Positions 24,602-32,930 of a stretch of 64,000 nt of DNA are shown here, piece by piece. The notes beneath the pieces were generated by a model, which had not been told where the DNA came from, searched no databases, and saw only the letters and a program-made list of their open reading frames with translations. Location: positions 1 through 64,000 of the forward strand of contig NCHB01000004.1 in the NCBI GenBank assembly GCA_002281755.1, in the 5' to 3' direction. A program made the translations under genes and the position numbers. Position 1 is the stretch's first letter; each line of letters opens with the position of its first letter. This DNA comes from Sulfurovum sp. 16-42-52 (GTDB lineage: Bacteria; Campylobacterota; Campylobacteria; Campylobacterales; Sulfurovaceae).

Positions 24602-25717
24602 ATGCCAGCAGATATGAATGACTATTTCAAAAAGAAAAGACCAAATGCTACTTCAGGCAACTCCGGTGACACGAATCAAGGGGGTAACTTCAGCATGAAC
24701 AATCCTCTTAATGGAGCAGGAAAAGGTATGTCTTGGCTTATCATTGCCGGTGCTGTTGTTTTTGCTGTGATTGCATTTAAACCTTTTACGATTATCAATT
24801 CCGGTGAAGTGGGTATTAAAGTACGAACCGGTAAATTCAACGAAACACCACTTTACGCAGGACTTCATTTTTTTATCCCTGTATTTGAAAAAATCATTCC
24901 TGTCAATACCCGTATCAGACTAATTACCTACTCTGACACTGAGACCAGTACCATTGGAGATACCTACAACAAGGGTCTCTCTTCAGGAGATGGATTTGAA
25001 GGTGGTCTTAAACGAAATCCTGCCATTCAAGTACTTGACAAAAGAGGCTTGACTGTCAATATAGACATCGCGGTCCAATACAGCCTCAAAGCAGAGAGCG
25101 CACCTAGAACGATAGAAACATGGGGTTCAAGCTGGGAAGAGAAAATCATCAACTCCAAAGTCAGAGAGGTTGTGCGTGATGTGGTAGGACAATATACCGC
25201 TGAACAGCTCCCCGAAATGAGAAACGAAATTGCTTCGGCGATTCAAACCAAAGTAAGACAAAGCATAGACTCTCTTGAGAACCAACCGGTTGTTCTCTCT
25301 TCTGTTGAACTGAGAACGATTGTTTTACCTCCTAAAATAAAAGGTAAAATCGAAGAAGTACAAGCAGCAAAACAAGATGTAACCATCGCTGAACAACAAA
25401 AAGAAAGAGCAAAACAAGAAGCGTTTACAAGAGCTGAAGTCGCACGTGGTGAAGCAGAAAGAAACCGTATCGAAGCGCAAGGTCAAGCAGACAAAATTCG
25501 TATCGAGGCTGAAGAACAAGCCAAAGCCAATACACTCATTTCCCACTCACTCACAGCCGAACTGCTTCAACTGGAGCAGATAAAAACACAGGGGAAATTT
25601 AACGAAGCACTTCAAGTCAACAAAGATGCACGGATCTTTCTTACGCCTGGTGGTGCAGTGCCAAACATTTGGGTCGATGCCAAAGGTGACCAGCAGCGTT
25701 TAATGGGCAAACAATAA
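24602..25717 (+). CDS. SPFH/band-7 membrane protein (prohibitin/HflK-like)
   Basis: 371 aa. A Gly/Asn-rich cytoplasmic N terminus, one membrane helix (about residues 43-62) and an SPFH domain beginning INSGEVGIKVRTGKF. Then comes a long charged coiled coil (KQDVTIAEQQKERAKQEAFTRAE) and a C-terminal GKFNEALQVNKDARIFL segment. These proteins form ring-like membrane microdomains that regulate proteases such as FtsH or stabilise membrane complexes. AAGGATATTT precedes the ATG. Probably cotranscribed with ilvE. Confidence 0.88.
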   Translation: MPADMNDYFKKKRPNATSGNSGDTNQGGNFSMNNPLNGAGKGMSWLIIAGAVVFAVIAFKPFTIINSGEVGIKVRTGKFNETPLYAGLHFFIPVFEKIIPVNTRIRLITYSDTETSTIGDTYNKGLSSGDGFEGGLKRNPAIQVLDKRGLTVNIDIAVQYSLKAESAPRTIETWGSSWEEKIINSKVREVVRDVVGQYTAEQLPEMRNEIASAIQTKVRQSIDSLENQPVVLSSVELRTIVLPPKIKGKIEEVQAAKQDVTIAEQQKERAKQEAFTRAEVARGEAERNRIEAQGQADKIRIEAEEQAKANTLISHSLTAELLQLEQIKTQGKFNEALQVNKDARIFLTPGGAVPNIWVDAKGDQQRLMGKQ

Positions 25718-25727
25718 TTCCTCTTTC

Positions 25728-25758
25728 ATCTTCGTGCAATGTAGCACGAAGATTTTTC
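25728..25758 (+). terminator. Terminator after the SPFH gene
   Basis: ATCTTCGTGC (25728-25737), 6-nt loop, exact complement GCACGAAGAT (25744-25753), then TTTT. It lies 10 nt after the stop codon, between convergent genes. Confidence 0.85.
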
Positions 25759-26496
25759 CTAAATAGTATCATGCCATTGCACCAAAGTAAGCCTGTAACC
25801 CTCTTCAACCGGTAAAACCTCATGTGAAAAGTATGGATTACTTGGGAAAATAATCATATCTCCTGCCTCAGGCTTTATCATGACCGGTTCACCCTTGGCA
25901 CTGAACAGATAATTAAACAGTAATTCGCCCCCGCTAAAACTGTCGCTTTTGCTGGATGCCGTGATCTCATGGCTTGTAGCAAAAAGTACGGTAGATATTT
26001 TTCGTTGCGGTGCAACAAGCTTAAAACCTATCGTCTTTTTATCTTTATCAATGATTTCATTTGAATCATCTGCGTGTTTAATGTAGAAATATCCTTGTTT
26101 ATACTCTAGTACCTGCACTTCAGTAGAGAGTGTCAAGCCGACACTGAAATAGGCTTCTATGTCAGTTTTATATTTCATCCATTGTGTATCATAATAATTT
26201 CTATAAAAGGTATCCAGTGCATAACTATTGGTTTTACGATAGGCTTCGACGATATCTGCCTGAATGATACCTGTCATACTCTCTCTTTTGACCCGTGCTT
26301 TTTGTCTGCTTCTCTCATCTTTTTGAACCAAAGCAACAAGTCTCTGGCAGGATTGCTGCGAAAAAAAGTTTTTAATAATCAAATAAGGAAAGTCTTTATA
26401 TTGGCTGGCTAAAAGCTTATTTTCTAAGTCTATCGTTTCAAATAAAGAATCACAGTAAACATGTGTGCTGATCTGTATCATGAAGTTTGAGCTCAT
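25759..26496 (-). CDS. Fe(II)/2-oxoglutarate-dependent dioxygenase, prolyl-4-hydroxylase-like
   Basis: About 245 aa. Start uncertain: ATG at 26550, 26496 and 26481 are all in frame and none has a good ribosome binding site. The catalytic fold is visible: YLIIKNFFS early, an H-x-D iron motif in YIKHADDS, SGGELLFNYLF before the distal strand, and FSHEVLPVEEGYRLTLVQWH with the distal His and the Arg that binds 2-oxoglutarate. Likely oxidises a protein or small-molecule substrate, unknown. Divergent from hisIE. Confidence 0.72.
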   Translation of the reverse strand: MSSNFMIQISTHVYCDSLFETIDLENKLLASQYKDFPYLIIKNFFSQQSCQRLVALVQKDERSRQKARVKRESMTGIIQADIVEAYRKTNSYALDTFYRNYYDTQWMKYKTDIEAYFSVGLTLSTEVQVLEYKQGYFYIKHADDSNEIIDKDKKTIGFKLVAPQRKISTVLFATSHEITASSKSDSFSGGELLFNYLFSAKGEPVMIKPEAGDMIIFPSNPYFSHEVLPVEEGYRLTLVQWHDTI

Positions 26497-26643
26497 TCGC
26501 TTGGATTTTAAAGTAATACCATGCAGGAATGCCTCTAAGTGTTGGAACATTATAGTGCAAAGTAAAACGATTTATCCTAAAAGCTCCGATAATGCATACA
26601 ATCGCTATAATGACAGCACTATTTTCCTGATGGAGACTTTACT

Positions 26644-27309
26644 TTGCACATAGACTGGAACAAAACCCCTCTCATCCCTGCTATTGCCCAAGATCATGAA
26701 AGCGCTGAGATACTCATGCTGGCCTACATCAATGAAGAAGCATATAACCTTACGCTCTCTACCGGCTATGCGCACTACTTCAGCAGGAGTAAGCAACGTA
26801 TCTGGAAAAAAGGCGAAAGCTCCAATCACACACAAGAAGTAAAAGACATACTCCTTGACTGTGATGCCGATACGGTTATCTTCAAGATACATCAAAATGG
26901 CGTTGCCTGCCATACAGGTAGAAAAAGCTGTTTTTTCACCTCTGTCAAAGAAGACAAAATCATACTGGATAAAGAAGTCAACACTGATGCTATTTACGGT
27001 GTGGTAGATACGCTTTACCATACCATTTTAGAGCGTAAAAATGCCTCTGGCGAGGTAAAATCATGGACCAAAAAACTATTAGATGACAAAGCACTTCTCT
27101 TAAGCAAAATTCGTGAAGAAGCTGACGAAGTCTGTATTGCTATCAATGAAGAGAGTGATGAGCAGGTTATCTATGAATCTGCAGATTTGCTCTATCATAC
27201 TTTGGTAGGGTTGGGGTACAGAGAAATCTCCCCCGATAGAGTCAAGCAAGAACTATCAAGAAGATTTGGGCTAAGCGGCATTACTGAAAAAGAAAATCGA
27301 AAAAAATAA
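26644..27309 (+). CDS. hisIE: Bifunctional phosphoribosyl-AMP cyclohydrolase / phosphoribosyl-ATP pyrophosphatase
   Basis: 221 aa, histidine pathway steps 2 and 3. HisI domain (residues 1-110): AYINEEAYNLTLSTGYAHYFSRSKQRIWKKG and the metal-binding DCDADTV and GVACHTGRKSCFF segments. HisE domain (about 118-221): SWTKKLLDDKALLLSKIREEADEV and ADLLYHTLV. Fused in the usual order. The start is TTG at 26644, supported by GGAG about 12 nt upstream and by the conserved N terminus. Confidence 0.94.
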   Translation: MHIDWNKTPLIPAIAQDHESAEILMLAYINEEAYNLTLSTGYAHYFSRSKQRIWKKGESSNHTQEVKDILLDCDADTVIFKIHQNGVACHTGRKSCFFTSVKEDKIILDKEVNTDAIYGVVDTLYHTILERKNASGEVKSWTKKLLDDKALLLSKIREEADEVCIAINEESDEQVIYESADLLYHTLVGLGYREISPDRVKQELSRRFGLSGITEKENRKK

Positions 27310-27333
27310 TTCTTTTTCTCTTTCTACAAAGTC

Positions 27334-28704
27334 TCAGCAGCTACCGCTGCATCCCGGACTCTCTGCACTTCCCCCTGCAAAATAGTTTCCGTCAAAACTG
27401 ACCAAAGAGTAATTTTGCTCTTTTCCTAAAGACGCTTTTAAGCCATCAATAGAAAGAAAGCCCAGAGATGATGCACCAATCATATGGGCTATCTCATCTA
27501 CCCCATAGCTTGAAGAGATAAGTTCCATTTGCGTTGGGGTATCGATGCCGTAACGACAAGGAAACTTTATCTCAGGAGAGGCGATACGCATATGCACCTC
27601 TTTTGCACCTGCATCAAGCAGCATACGTACAATCTGCTTAGAAGTCGTGCCACGCACCAATGAATCATCGATGATTGCTACACGTTTTCCGGCAATAAGA
27701 TGTTTGACCGGTGAAAGTTTAAGCTTTACTTTTAAATCCCGTATTGCTTGTGTAGGTTCAATGAAGGTTCGACCCACATAGTGATTACGCACAATACCCA
27801 TCTCAAAAGGCACACCAAGCCCTTCAGCATATCCTCTTGCTGCTGCTACACCAGAATCGGGCACAGGAAGCACCAAATCAACCTCAGCAGGTACTTCCTG
27901 CGCCAATCTTCTTCCCATCTCTAAACGCATCTGATAGACATTTTTACTGTCTATGATAGAGTCGGGTCTTGCAAAATAGATGTATTCAAACGCACAAGGG
28001 TGAAAATCTGCTTCAAAAACCTGCTCAGAGAGTGGCTCCTTGCCCTCTTCAAAAATCAGCATCTCTCCCGGTGCAACATCACGGATAAACTCAGCCCCAA
28101 CCAAATCAAAAGCACAGGTCTCAGAAGCAACAATATACCCACCATCTTTAAACTTGCCCAGACTCAAAGGGCGTATACCAAAACGGTCACGGATGACAAA
28201 CATTTTCGAACGGCTTTGAATCGCCAAACAATAGGCACCTTCAATTCTACTCAGCATATCTTTAATTCTATCCACTAAAGAATCTTTTTGTGATTTTGCA
28301 ATCAGATGGATAATATTTTCCGTGTCCATATCGGTCTGGAAAATAGCCCCCTTGTCGATGAGCTGATTTCTCACTTCCTGTTTATTGATAAGATTACCGT
28401 TATGAACCACTGAAATCTCACCCAGTTTGTATTTGGCAAATACCGGTTGTGAATCGCCAACCGATGCACTGCCTGCTGTAGAATAACGGTTGTGTCCCAC
28501 TGCGCATTCTCCCTGAAGATCATCCAGTATATCTTGTGAAAAGACGTCAGCTACCATACCGCGTTTTTTATAGATTGAGATTTTCTCACCATCGGAGGCT
28601 GAGATACCTGTTGCTTCCTGTCCACGATGTTGCATCGAAAATAACGAATAATACGCAACCGTTGACGCTTTTTTTACACCAAATACACCTACTATTGCAC
28701 ACAT
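27334..28704 (-). CDS. purF: Amidophosphoribosyltransferase
   Basis: 456 aa. First committed step of purine synthesis (PRPP + glutamine to phosphoribosylamine). Cys2 after the initiator Met is the glutaminase nucleophile (MCAIVGVFG), so there is no propeptide. HNRYSTAG and NGNLINKQEVR belong to the glutaminase domain. The PRPP loop is VAIIDDSLVRGTTSKQIV. The C terminus ends in CSGSC, whereas Bacillus-type enzymes place their cluster cysteines elsewhere, so an Fe-S cluster is uncertain. It starts 1 nt after the dapB stop codon. Confidence 0.95.
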   Translation of the reverse strand: MCAIVGVFGVKKASTVAYYSLFSMQHRGQEATGISASDGEKISIYKKRGMVADVFSQDILDDLQGECAVGHNRYSTAGSASVGDSQPVFAKYKLGEISVVHNGNLINKQEVRNQLIDKGAIFQTDMDTENIIHLIAKSQKDSLVDRIKDMLSRIEGAYCLAIQSRSKMFVIRDRFGIRPLSLGKFKDGGYIVASETCAFDLVGAEFIRDVAPGEMLIFEEGKEPLSEQVFEADFHPCAFEYIYFARPDSIIDSKNVYQMRLEMGRRLAQEVPAEVDLVLPVPDSGVAAARGYAEGLGVPFEMGIVRNHYVGRTFIEPTQAIRDLKVKLKLSPVKHLIAGKRVAIIDDSLVRGTTSKQIVRMLLDAGAKEVHMRIASPEIKFPCRYGIDTPTQMELISSSYGVDEIAHMIGASSLGFLSIDGLKASLGKEQNYSLVSFDGNYFAGGSAESPGCSGSC

Positions 28705-28705
28705 A

Positions 28706-29473
28706 TTAAATTCCTAAACAATCGTTAATAGAGTAAAAACCACTCTCTTGATTTATAAGCCATTTGGCAGCCCTGATAGCACCTTTGGAAAATGTTTCTC
28801 TGCTGGTAGCCGTATGGTTAAGCTCCAAAAACTCTCCATCATTATAAAACCCAACCGTATGGCGACCGACGATATCACCCCCGCGAAGTGCCATCACGGC
28901 GATTTCATCTTTACTTCTAGCACCGATCTGTCCATCTCTGCCACTCACGCGTACCGCATCCAAATCCAACCCTCTACCCTTTGCGGCAAACTCACCCAAA
29001 GTCAATGCTGTCCCCGAAGGTGCATCCACCTTATGTCTATGATGCTGTTCTACAATCTCAATATCAAAATCTTTGAGTGTTGCAGCAACTTTTTCAACCA
29101 GCTGCTTAAGCAGTGCGATACCGGCTGACATATTGGAAGCGTAGAGTACAGGCATCTCTTGTGAAGCCTCTTTGAGAAGATTTTGTTGATGTGCTGTAAA
29201 TCCTGTCGTCGCAATCACCAATGCTGTAGGATTTTTCAGTGCGGCTTCACAAAGCTCCTGTGTTGCCTCTGGTGCAGAAAAGTCGATGACAACCTCACAG
29301 TTCTCAAGCAGTGCCTTCATACTGTTTGTCACCAATACATCTGAAGGCAACGCTCTTTTGAGTTCGCCATACACATGCACTGTACTCAAAGTCAACTCTG
29401 TATCCTCTAACAGACTGTCTATCAAAAGATTGCCTACTCTTCCTGTGCTGCCTACTATGCCTACTCTTGCCAC
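28706..29473 (-). CDS. dapB: 4-hydroxy-tetrahydrodipicolinate reductase
   Basis: 255 aa from GTG 29473, chosen because AAGGA lies upstream and RVGIVGSTGRVGNLL follows at once; the frame extends 37 codons further but that overlaps trxB. NAD(P)H-dependent step of lysine/diaminopimelate synthesis. VIDFSAPEATQELCEAAL, ATTGFT, the catalytic EIVEQHHRHKVDAPSGTAL and GRDGQIGARSKDEIAVMALRGG are diagnostic. It lies between trxB and purF on the minus strand. Confidence 0.94.
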   Translation of the reverse strand: MARVGIVGSTGRVGNLLIDSLLEDTELTLSTVHVYGELKRALPSDVLVTNSMKALLENCEVVIDFSAPEATQELCEAALKNPTALVIATTGFTAHQQNLLKEASQEMPVLYASNMSAGIALLKQLVEKVAATLKDFDIEIVEQHHRHKVDAPSGTALTLGEFAAKGRGLDLDAVRVSGRDGQIGARSKDEIAVMALRGGDIVGRHTVGFYNDGEFLELNHTATSRETFSKGAIRAAKWLINQESGFYSINDCLGI

Positions 29474-29483
29474 TATTGAATCC

Positions 29484-30422
29484 TTATGCTTTTTCTTGAA
29501 GATATGAAATAACCTGCAGTGCTGCAATCGAACCGTCACCTGCGGCTGAGACCACTTGTTTGGGTGCTTCAGTGCGTATGTCACCTGCAGCGAACAGACC
29601 AGGCACAGATGTTCTCATCGATAAATCGACAATCACCTGTCCCCGTTCGTTCATTTCACAGATAAATGTACCCTTTTCATCTTTGAGCACATCATTTTGT
29701 ACAGTCTGTCCGACAAATACAAACAGTCCTGTATTGTCCATATGTTCTATCGAGCCGTCTGCTTTTTTGATAGCTACACCGCTTAAACCTCTTGCATCGC
29801 CGATTGCTTCTTCAATAACTGCATTGGTCATCAGATGAATATTTTCTTTTCTTTTTGCACGATCGAGTGTCGGCGGTGCAGCCCTAAAGGTGTCACTTCG
29901 ATGCACCACATACACATCTGAACAGATATTTGAGAGATAATAGGCTTCTTCAAGCGCCGTGTCTCCTCCGCCCAGTACCGTCACCGGTTTATTTTTATAG
30001 AAAAATCCATCGCAGGTAGCACAGGTACTGACACCTTTTCCAAAATAGGTATCTTCGCCTTTAAATCCCGCTCTTTTGGGTACAGAGCCTGTACATACGA
30101 TGACTGTCATGGCTTCTACGGTTTGACCGCCTTCAAGCATGACAGTAAAATGCTCGCCTGTTTTGCTCACCTTTTCTACTTTTTTCATCTCATGTTTGAG
30201 CCCAAAATGAAAACACTGTTTTTGCCACAAATCCATAAAATCCATACCTGTTTTGGTATGGTCAAAAAAACCGGGGTAATTTTCTATCTCTGAACTCTGT
30301 GTAATCTGTCCACCTGGCAATCCCATCTCAAAAAGGCTTACGTTTTTTAAACCGCCGCGTGTAGCATAAAGTCCCGCTGTCAGTCCCGCTGGCCCACCAC
30401 CGATGATTGCACAATCCAACAT
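29484..30422 (-). CDS. trxB: Thioredoxin reductase
   Basis: 312 aa from ATG 30422 with an AAGGATG site. FAD motif [20 protein letters not shown] at the N terminus; redox pair CATC (near residue 134) in [19 protein letters not shown] motif [17 protein letters not shown]-terminal [11 protein letters not shown]. Reduces thioredoxin with NADPH. trxA lies 155 nt upstream on the same strand, and bcp (3195) is a likely downstream client. Confidence 0.95.
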   Translation of the reverse strand: MLDCAIIGGGPAGLTAGLYATRGGLKNVSLFEMGLPGGQITQSSEIENYPGFFDHTKTGMDFMDLWQKQCFHFGLKHEMKKVEKVSKTGEHFTVMLEGGQTVEAMTVIVCTGSVPKRAGFKGEDTYFGKGVSTCATCDGFFYKNKPVTVLGGGDTALEEAYYLSNICSDVYVVHRSDTFRAAPPTLDRAKRKENIHLMTNAVIEEAIGDARGLSGVAIKKADGSIEHMDNTGLFVFVGQTVQNDVLKDEKGTFICEMNERGQVIVDLSMRTSVPGLFAAGDIRTEAPKQVVSAAGDGSIAALQVISYLQEKA

Positions 30423-30576
30423 ACTAAGGCATCCTTTGTGAAATATAAAAATTTTAAACAAATAAATTTAATTATACACTGAATATACTTGGTCAAAAAT
30501 TTTAAGAGATTGTATCTAAATGTAAGTGTAAAAAGGGTGCAGCAAAGGAGACCTTAGCCTCTTTTGTCCACAGTTA

Positions 30577-30894
30577 TTAAAGTATTGCGTTTAATTTATC
30601 TGCAAATGCATCTTTAGAAGCTGCACCGATCATTTGATCTACCACTTCGCCGTTTTTGAAGAAAAGAATCGCAGGGATAGATCTGATACCATACTGAACA
30701 GCGATTTCTTGTTGCTCGTCTGTATTTACCTTAGCGATAGTCGCTTTGCCTTCAAAGTCTTCTGCCAACTCTTCAATCACTGGAGCAATCATTCTACAAG
30801 GGCCACACCATGGAGCCCAAAAGTCTACCATTGTTACGCCTTCAGCGATTGTTGCATCAAAATTTTCTTTGCTTAACTCTACATATTTTGCCAT
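30577..30894 (-). CDS. trxA: Thioredoxin
   Basis: 105 aa. Redox motif WAPWCGPCRMIAPV near residue 30, then KVNTDEQQEIAVQYGIRSIPAILFFKNGE with the cis-Pro. Canonical length and fold, cytoplasmic. AAAGGAATAA precedes the ATG. Probably cotranscribed with trxB. Confidence 0.97.
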   Translation of the reverse strand: MAKYVELSKENFDATIAEGVTMVDFWAPWCGPCRMIAPVIEELAEDFEGKATIAKVNTDEQQEIAVQYGIRSIPAILFFKNGEVVDQMIGAASKDAFADKLNAIL

Positions 30895-31025
30895 ATTTAT
30901 TCCTTTATATTAGTATGAAAAGAGTATAACCTAATTTCTTATAAAACCTATTGTTATAATTTATATTTTTTAGACTGCCAATGAAATTGTCCCGATACTA
31001 TACATTTAGGACTAAATCGCTCTGA

Positions 31026-31814
31026 TTAAAGTCTCTCTAAAATAATCTCCGGATACACAGCTGACCGTGAGCCTTCAAGCGCCTTAGTTGATGCACCTTT
31101 GACTGTATACACAAACGATATCTTTGCTTTGTCTGTACTGTTTTGATTGGCACGATGAAGTAGCAGGGCATGAAAAATGACGATATCCCCTTTTTTCAAA
31201 TCCATCGATACTTTTTGTGTGATGAGTGTTTTATTTTGCTCTGTATCTTCTCTGAAATACTCTTTGTCATCAAACTGTTCAGGAGAAAATTTCATCGTGT
31301 GGCTTCCTGGGATAAACTCCAATACGCCGTTTTGACTATGCTCAGCATCTAAAGCCAACCATACACTGACCAGATTGTCGTCACTATAACGCCAATACCG
31401 TCTGTCTTGATGCCATGAAGTTGCTGTACCCTGATGGGGCATTTTTGTCATGATGGAGTTATGATGTGCTGTGGTAAGTACGACGGTATCATTTAGTATT
31501 TGCTGCAAAATGGGGCGTATATTGGCATCTTCCATCCAAGTTTTAAAAAGAATGTCCCTGCTGTAGACTTGACGTAATCTACGAACTGTGACAAAGGATT
31601 CTCTTGACTGACTTGTGTAGTCTTTTTCGTCCGTACGAAATGCTTTAGAACCTTCATGGTAGCCTATTTCCGTTTCGATGGGTTCTATCTTATGTTTTAA
31701 GTGAGCCTTGGCAACATCCAAAATAGCTTCACATTGTTCTGCCCCTGCAAACTGTTTGATGTGGATAAAACCATCTTGCCTAAATTGTTGAAGCTGCTCA
31801 TCCGAGAGTCTCAT
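31026..31814 (-). CDS. Phytanoyl-CoA dioxygenase (PhyH) family protein
   Basis: 262 aa. Fe(II)/2-oxoglutarate oxygenase: the iron motif is H-x-D in TSWHQDRRYWRYSDD (about residue 138), and the distal His is in HALLLHRANQNSTDKAKISFVY, followed by the 2-oxoglutarate-binding region. LVSVWLALD and NGVLEFIPGSH are typical of PhyH proteins. Substrate unknown. Second dioxygenase within 5 kb of the P4H-like one; the two are not closely similar. Confidence 0.82.
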   Translation of the reverse strand: MRLSDEQLQQFRQDGFIHIKQFAGAEQCEAILDVAKAHLKHKIEPIETEIGYHEGSKAFRTDEKDYTSQSRESFVTVRRLRQVYSRDILFKTWMEDANIRPILQQILNDTVVLTTAHHNSIMTKMPHQGTATSWHQDRRYWRYSDDNLVSVWLALDAEHSQNGVLEFIPGSHTMKFSPEQFDDKEYFREDTEQNKTLITQKVSMDLKKGDIVIFHALLLHRANQNSTDKAKISFVYTVKGASTKALEGSRSAVYPEIILERL

Positions 31815-31855
31815 AGTGATGCCCTTATGGTATAAATAATCTCAAATTATAGCAT

Positions 31856-32197
31856 TTAAAGTGTGACATTTTGTATAAACTCCACCTCATCATGGCGGAT
31901 AATCAATGCATCAATACTAAATGCCATATCAAGTTTTTTGCTTTTCATGTAGTACTGTGAAGAGTTGATGACTTTTCGCAGTTTGGCGGGTGTGAGATTG
32001 TAAATCGGGTCAAACTCGGTTTTACCGCTTTTGACTTCTATAAAATGCAGGACATCATCACGGCTGGCGATGATATCTATCTCTCCAAGCTTTCTTGCAA
32101 AATAGTTACGCTCCAAGATCACAAAACCACTTTGCTCCAAAAATGATGTTGCAAGAGTTTCACTCTTATCTCCGAATAATTTTGGAAGTTCCCTCAT
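31856..32197 (-). CDS. YraN/UPF0102 family endonuclease-like protein
   Basis: 113 aa, small PD-(D/E)XK-fold protein. The family core is LGEIDIIASRDDVLHFIEVKSG, where GEID and EVK fit nuclease metal ligands; NYFARKLGE precedes it. Function is unproven, possibly recombination. The start overlaps the ORF6N stop by 4 nt (ATGA), so the two are translationally coupled. Confidence 0.85.
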   Translation of the reverse strand: MRELPKLFGDKSETLATSFLEQSGFVILERNYFARKLGEIDIIASRDDVLHFIEVKSGKTEFDPIYNLTPAKLRKVINSSQYYMKSKKLDMAFSIDALIIRHDEVEFIQNVTL

Positions 32198-32703
32198 GGC
32201 TTCAAAAAGCCCATTACTTTTTCATCTGTTTGCCTAGTTTCAAATACCAATGTATCAAGTATTTTAAAAATCTCTTTGAACCTTTTGTCATTTTTACGTT
32301 CAACTTCTAGTAATTGTTTACTCAAAGCATTATAGTGTAAAGTAAACTCTCGTAGTTTTGTAAAAGTTCGCATGATCTCTATACTCACCTCTATGGCAAT
32401 ACTGCTTTTGAGCACTGCTGAGAGCATATATACCCCATTTTCTGTGAAAGCATAGGGCATATAACGTCTACCTCCATGTTGTCCTAAACTTGAGGTCACA
32501 ATTTGTGACCTCAAGTTTTCATACTCTTCTTCTGTAAGTTGAAACATAAAGTCTTCAGGAAATCTCTCACTATTTCTTTTAACTGCCTGATTAAAGACTT
32601 TTGTCTCTACTTGATAGAATTCTGCCAAATCACTATCAAGCATTATCTGCTTACCGCGCAATGTATATATTTTGTGATGTATGGGTGTAATCATTTCATG
32701 CAT
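32194..32703 (-). CDS. ORF6N domain protein (phage-regulator-like)
   Basis: 169 aa. The N-terminal ORF6N DNA-binding domain runs to about residue 95: IYTLRGKQIMLDSDLAEFYQVETKVFNQAVKRN, RFPEDFMFQLTEEEYENL, and RRYMPYAFTENGVYMLSAVL. The rest is a helical coiled coil. ORF6N proteins are found in phages and as chromosomal regulators, sometimes with toxin-like genes. The coding sequence contains a perfect 33-nt palindrome (32486-32518). No other phage gene is near. Confidence 0.85.
   Translation of the reverse strand: MHEMITPIHHKIYTLRGKQIMLDSDLAEFYQVETKVFNQAVKRNSERFPEDFMFQLTEEEYENLRSQIVTSSLGQHGGRRYMPYAFTENGVYMLSAVLKSSIAIEVSIEIMRTFTKLREFTLHYNALSKQLLEVERKNDKRFKEIFKILDTLVFETRQTDEKVMGFLKP
32486..32518. 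repeat. Perfect palindrome inside the ORF6N gene
   Basis: 16-nt arms AAACTTGAGGTCACAA and its exact complement with 1 nt between. It encodes the LRSQIVTSS stretch. Its 11-nt core recurs at 32889-32911 with one compensated base pair. Confidence 0.9.
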
Positions 32704-32930
32704 AGTTACTCCTAATAATTAGGAGTATAAAATAAAAAATATAGGGGAGTACAAAAGCATGTCATATTGACAGTTTTTTTATCAAACTCTTCCACAAATT
32801 CTTAGAACAGAAAACTTTATAAAATGAAGGTTTTCTAATGAAATCGTTAAAAAAATGTAATGGAGACAAAAAAGAATGAGAGAGTCTCTGAGGTCGCAAA
32901 TTGCGACCTCAAAATTTAATCCAGAGCAAT
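32704..32930. other. Intergenic region with second palindrome
   Basis: 227 bp between ORF6N and the formate dehydrogenase gene. It holds the ORF6N promoter and a perfect palindrome TGAGGTCGCAA / TTGCGACCTCA (32889-32911) just past the fdh stop. The minus strand can be read through the palindrome as ILRSQFATSE, matching the ORF6N motif, so it may be a scrap of a second ORF6N gene or a terminator. Confidence 0.55.

Noticed and set aside
32194-32703. Prophage indicated by ORF6N
   Set aside because: No integrase, structural or lysis genes nearby; neighbours are ordinary chromosomal genes.
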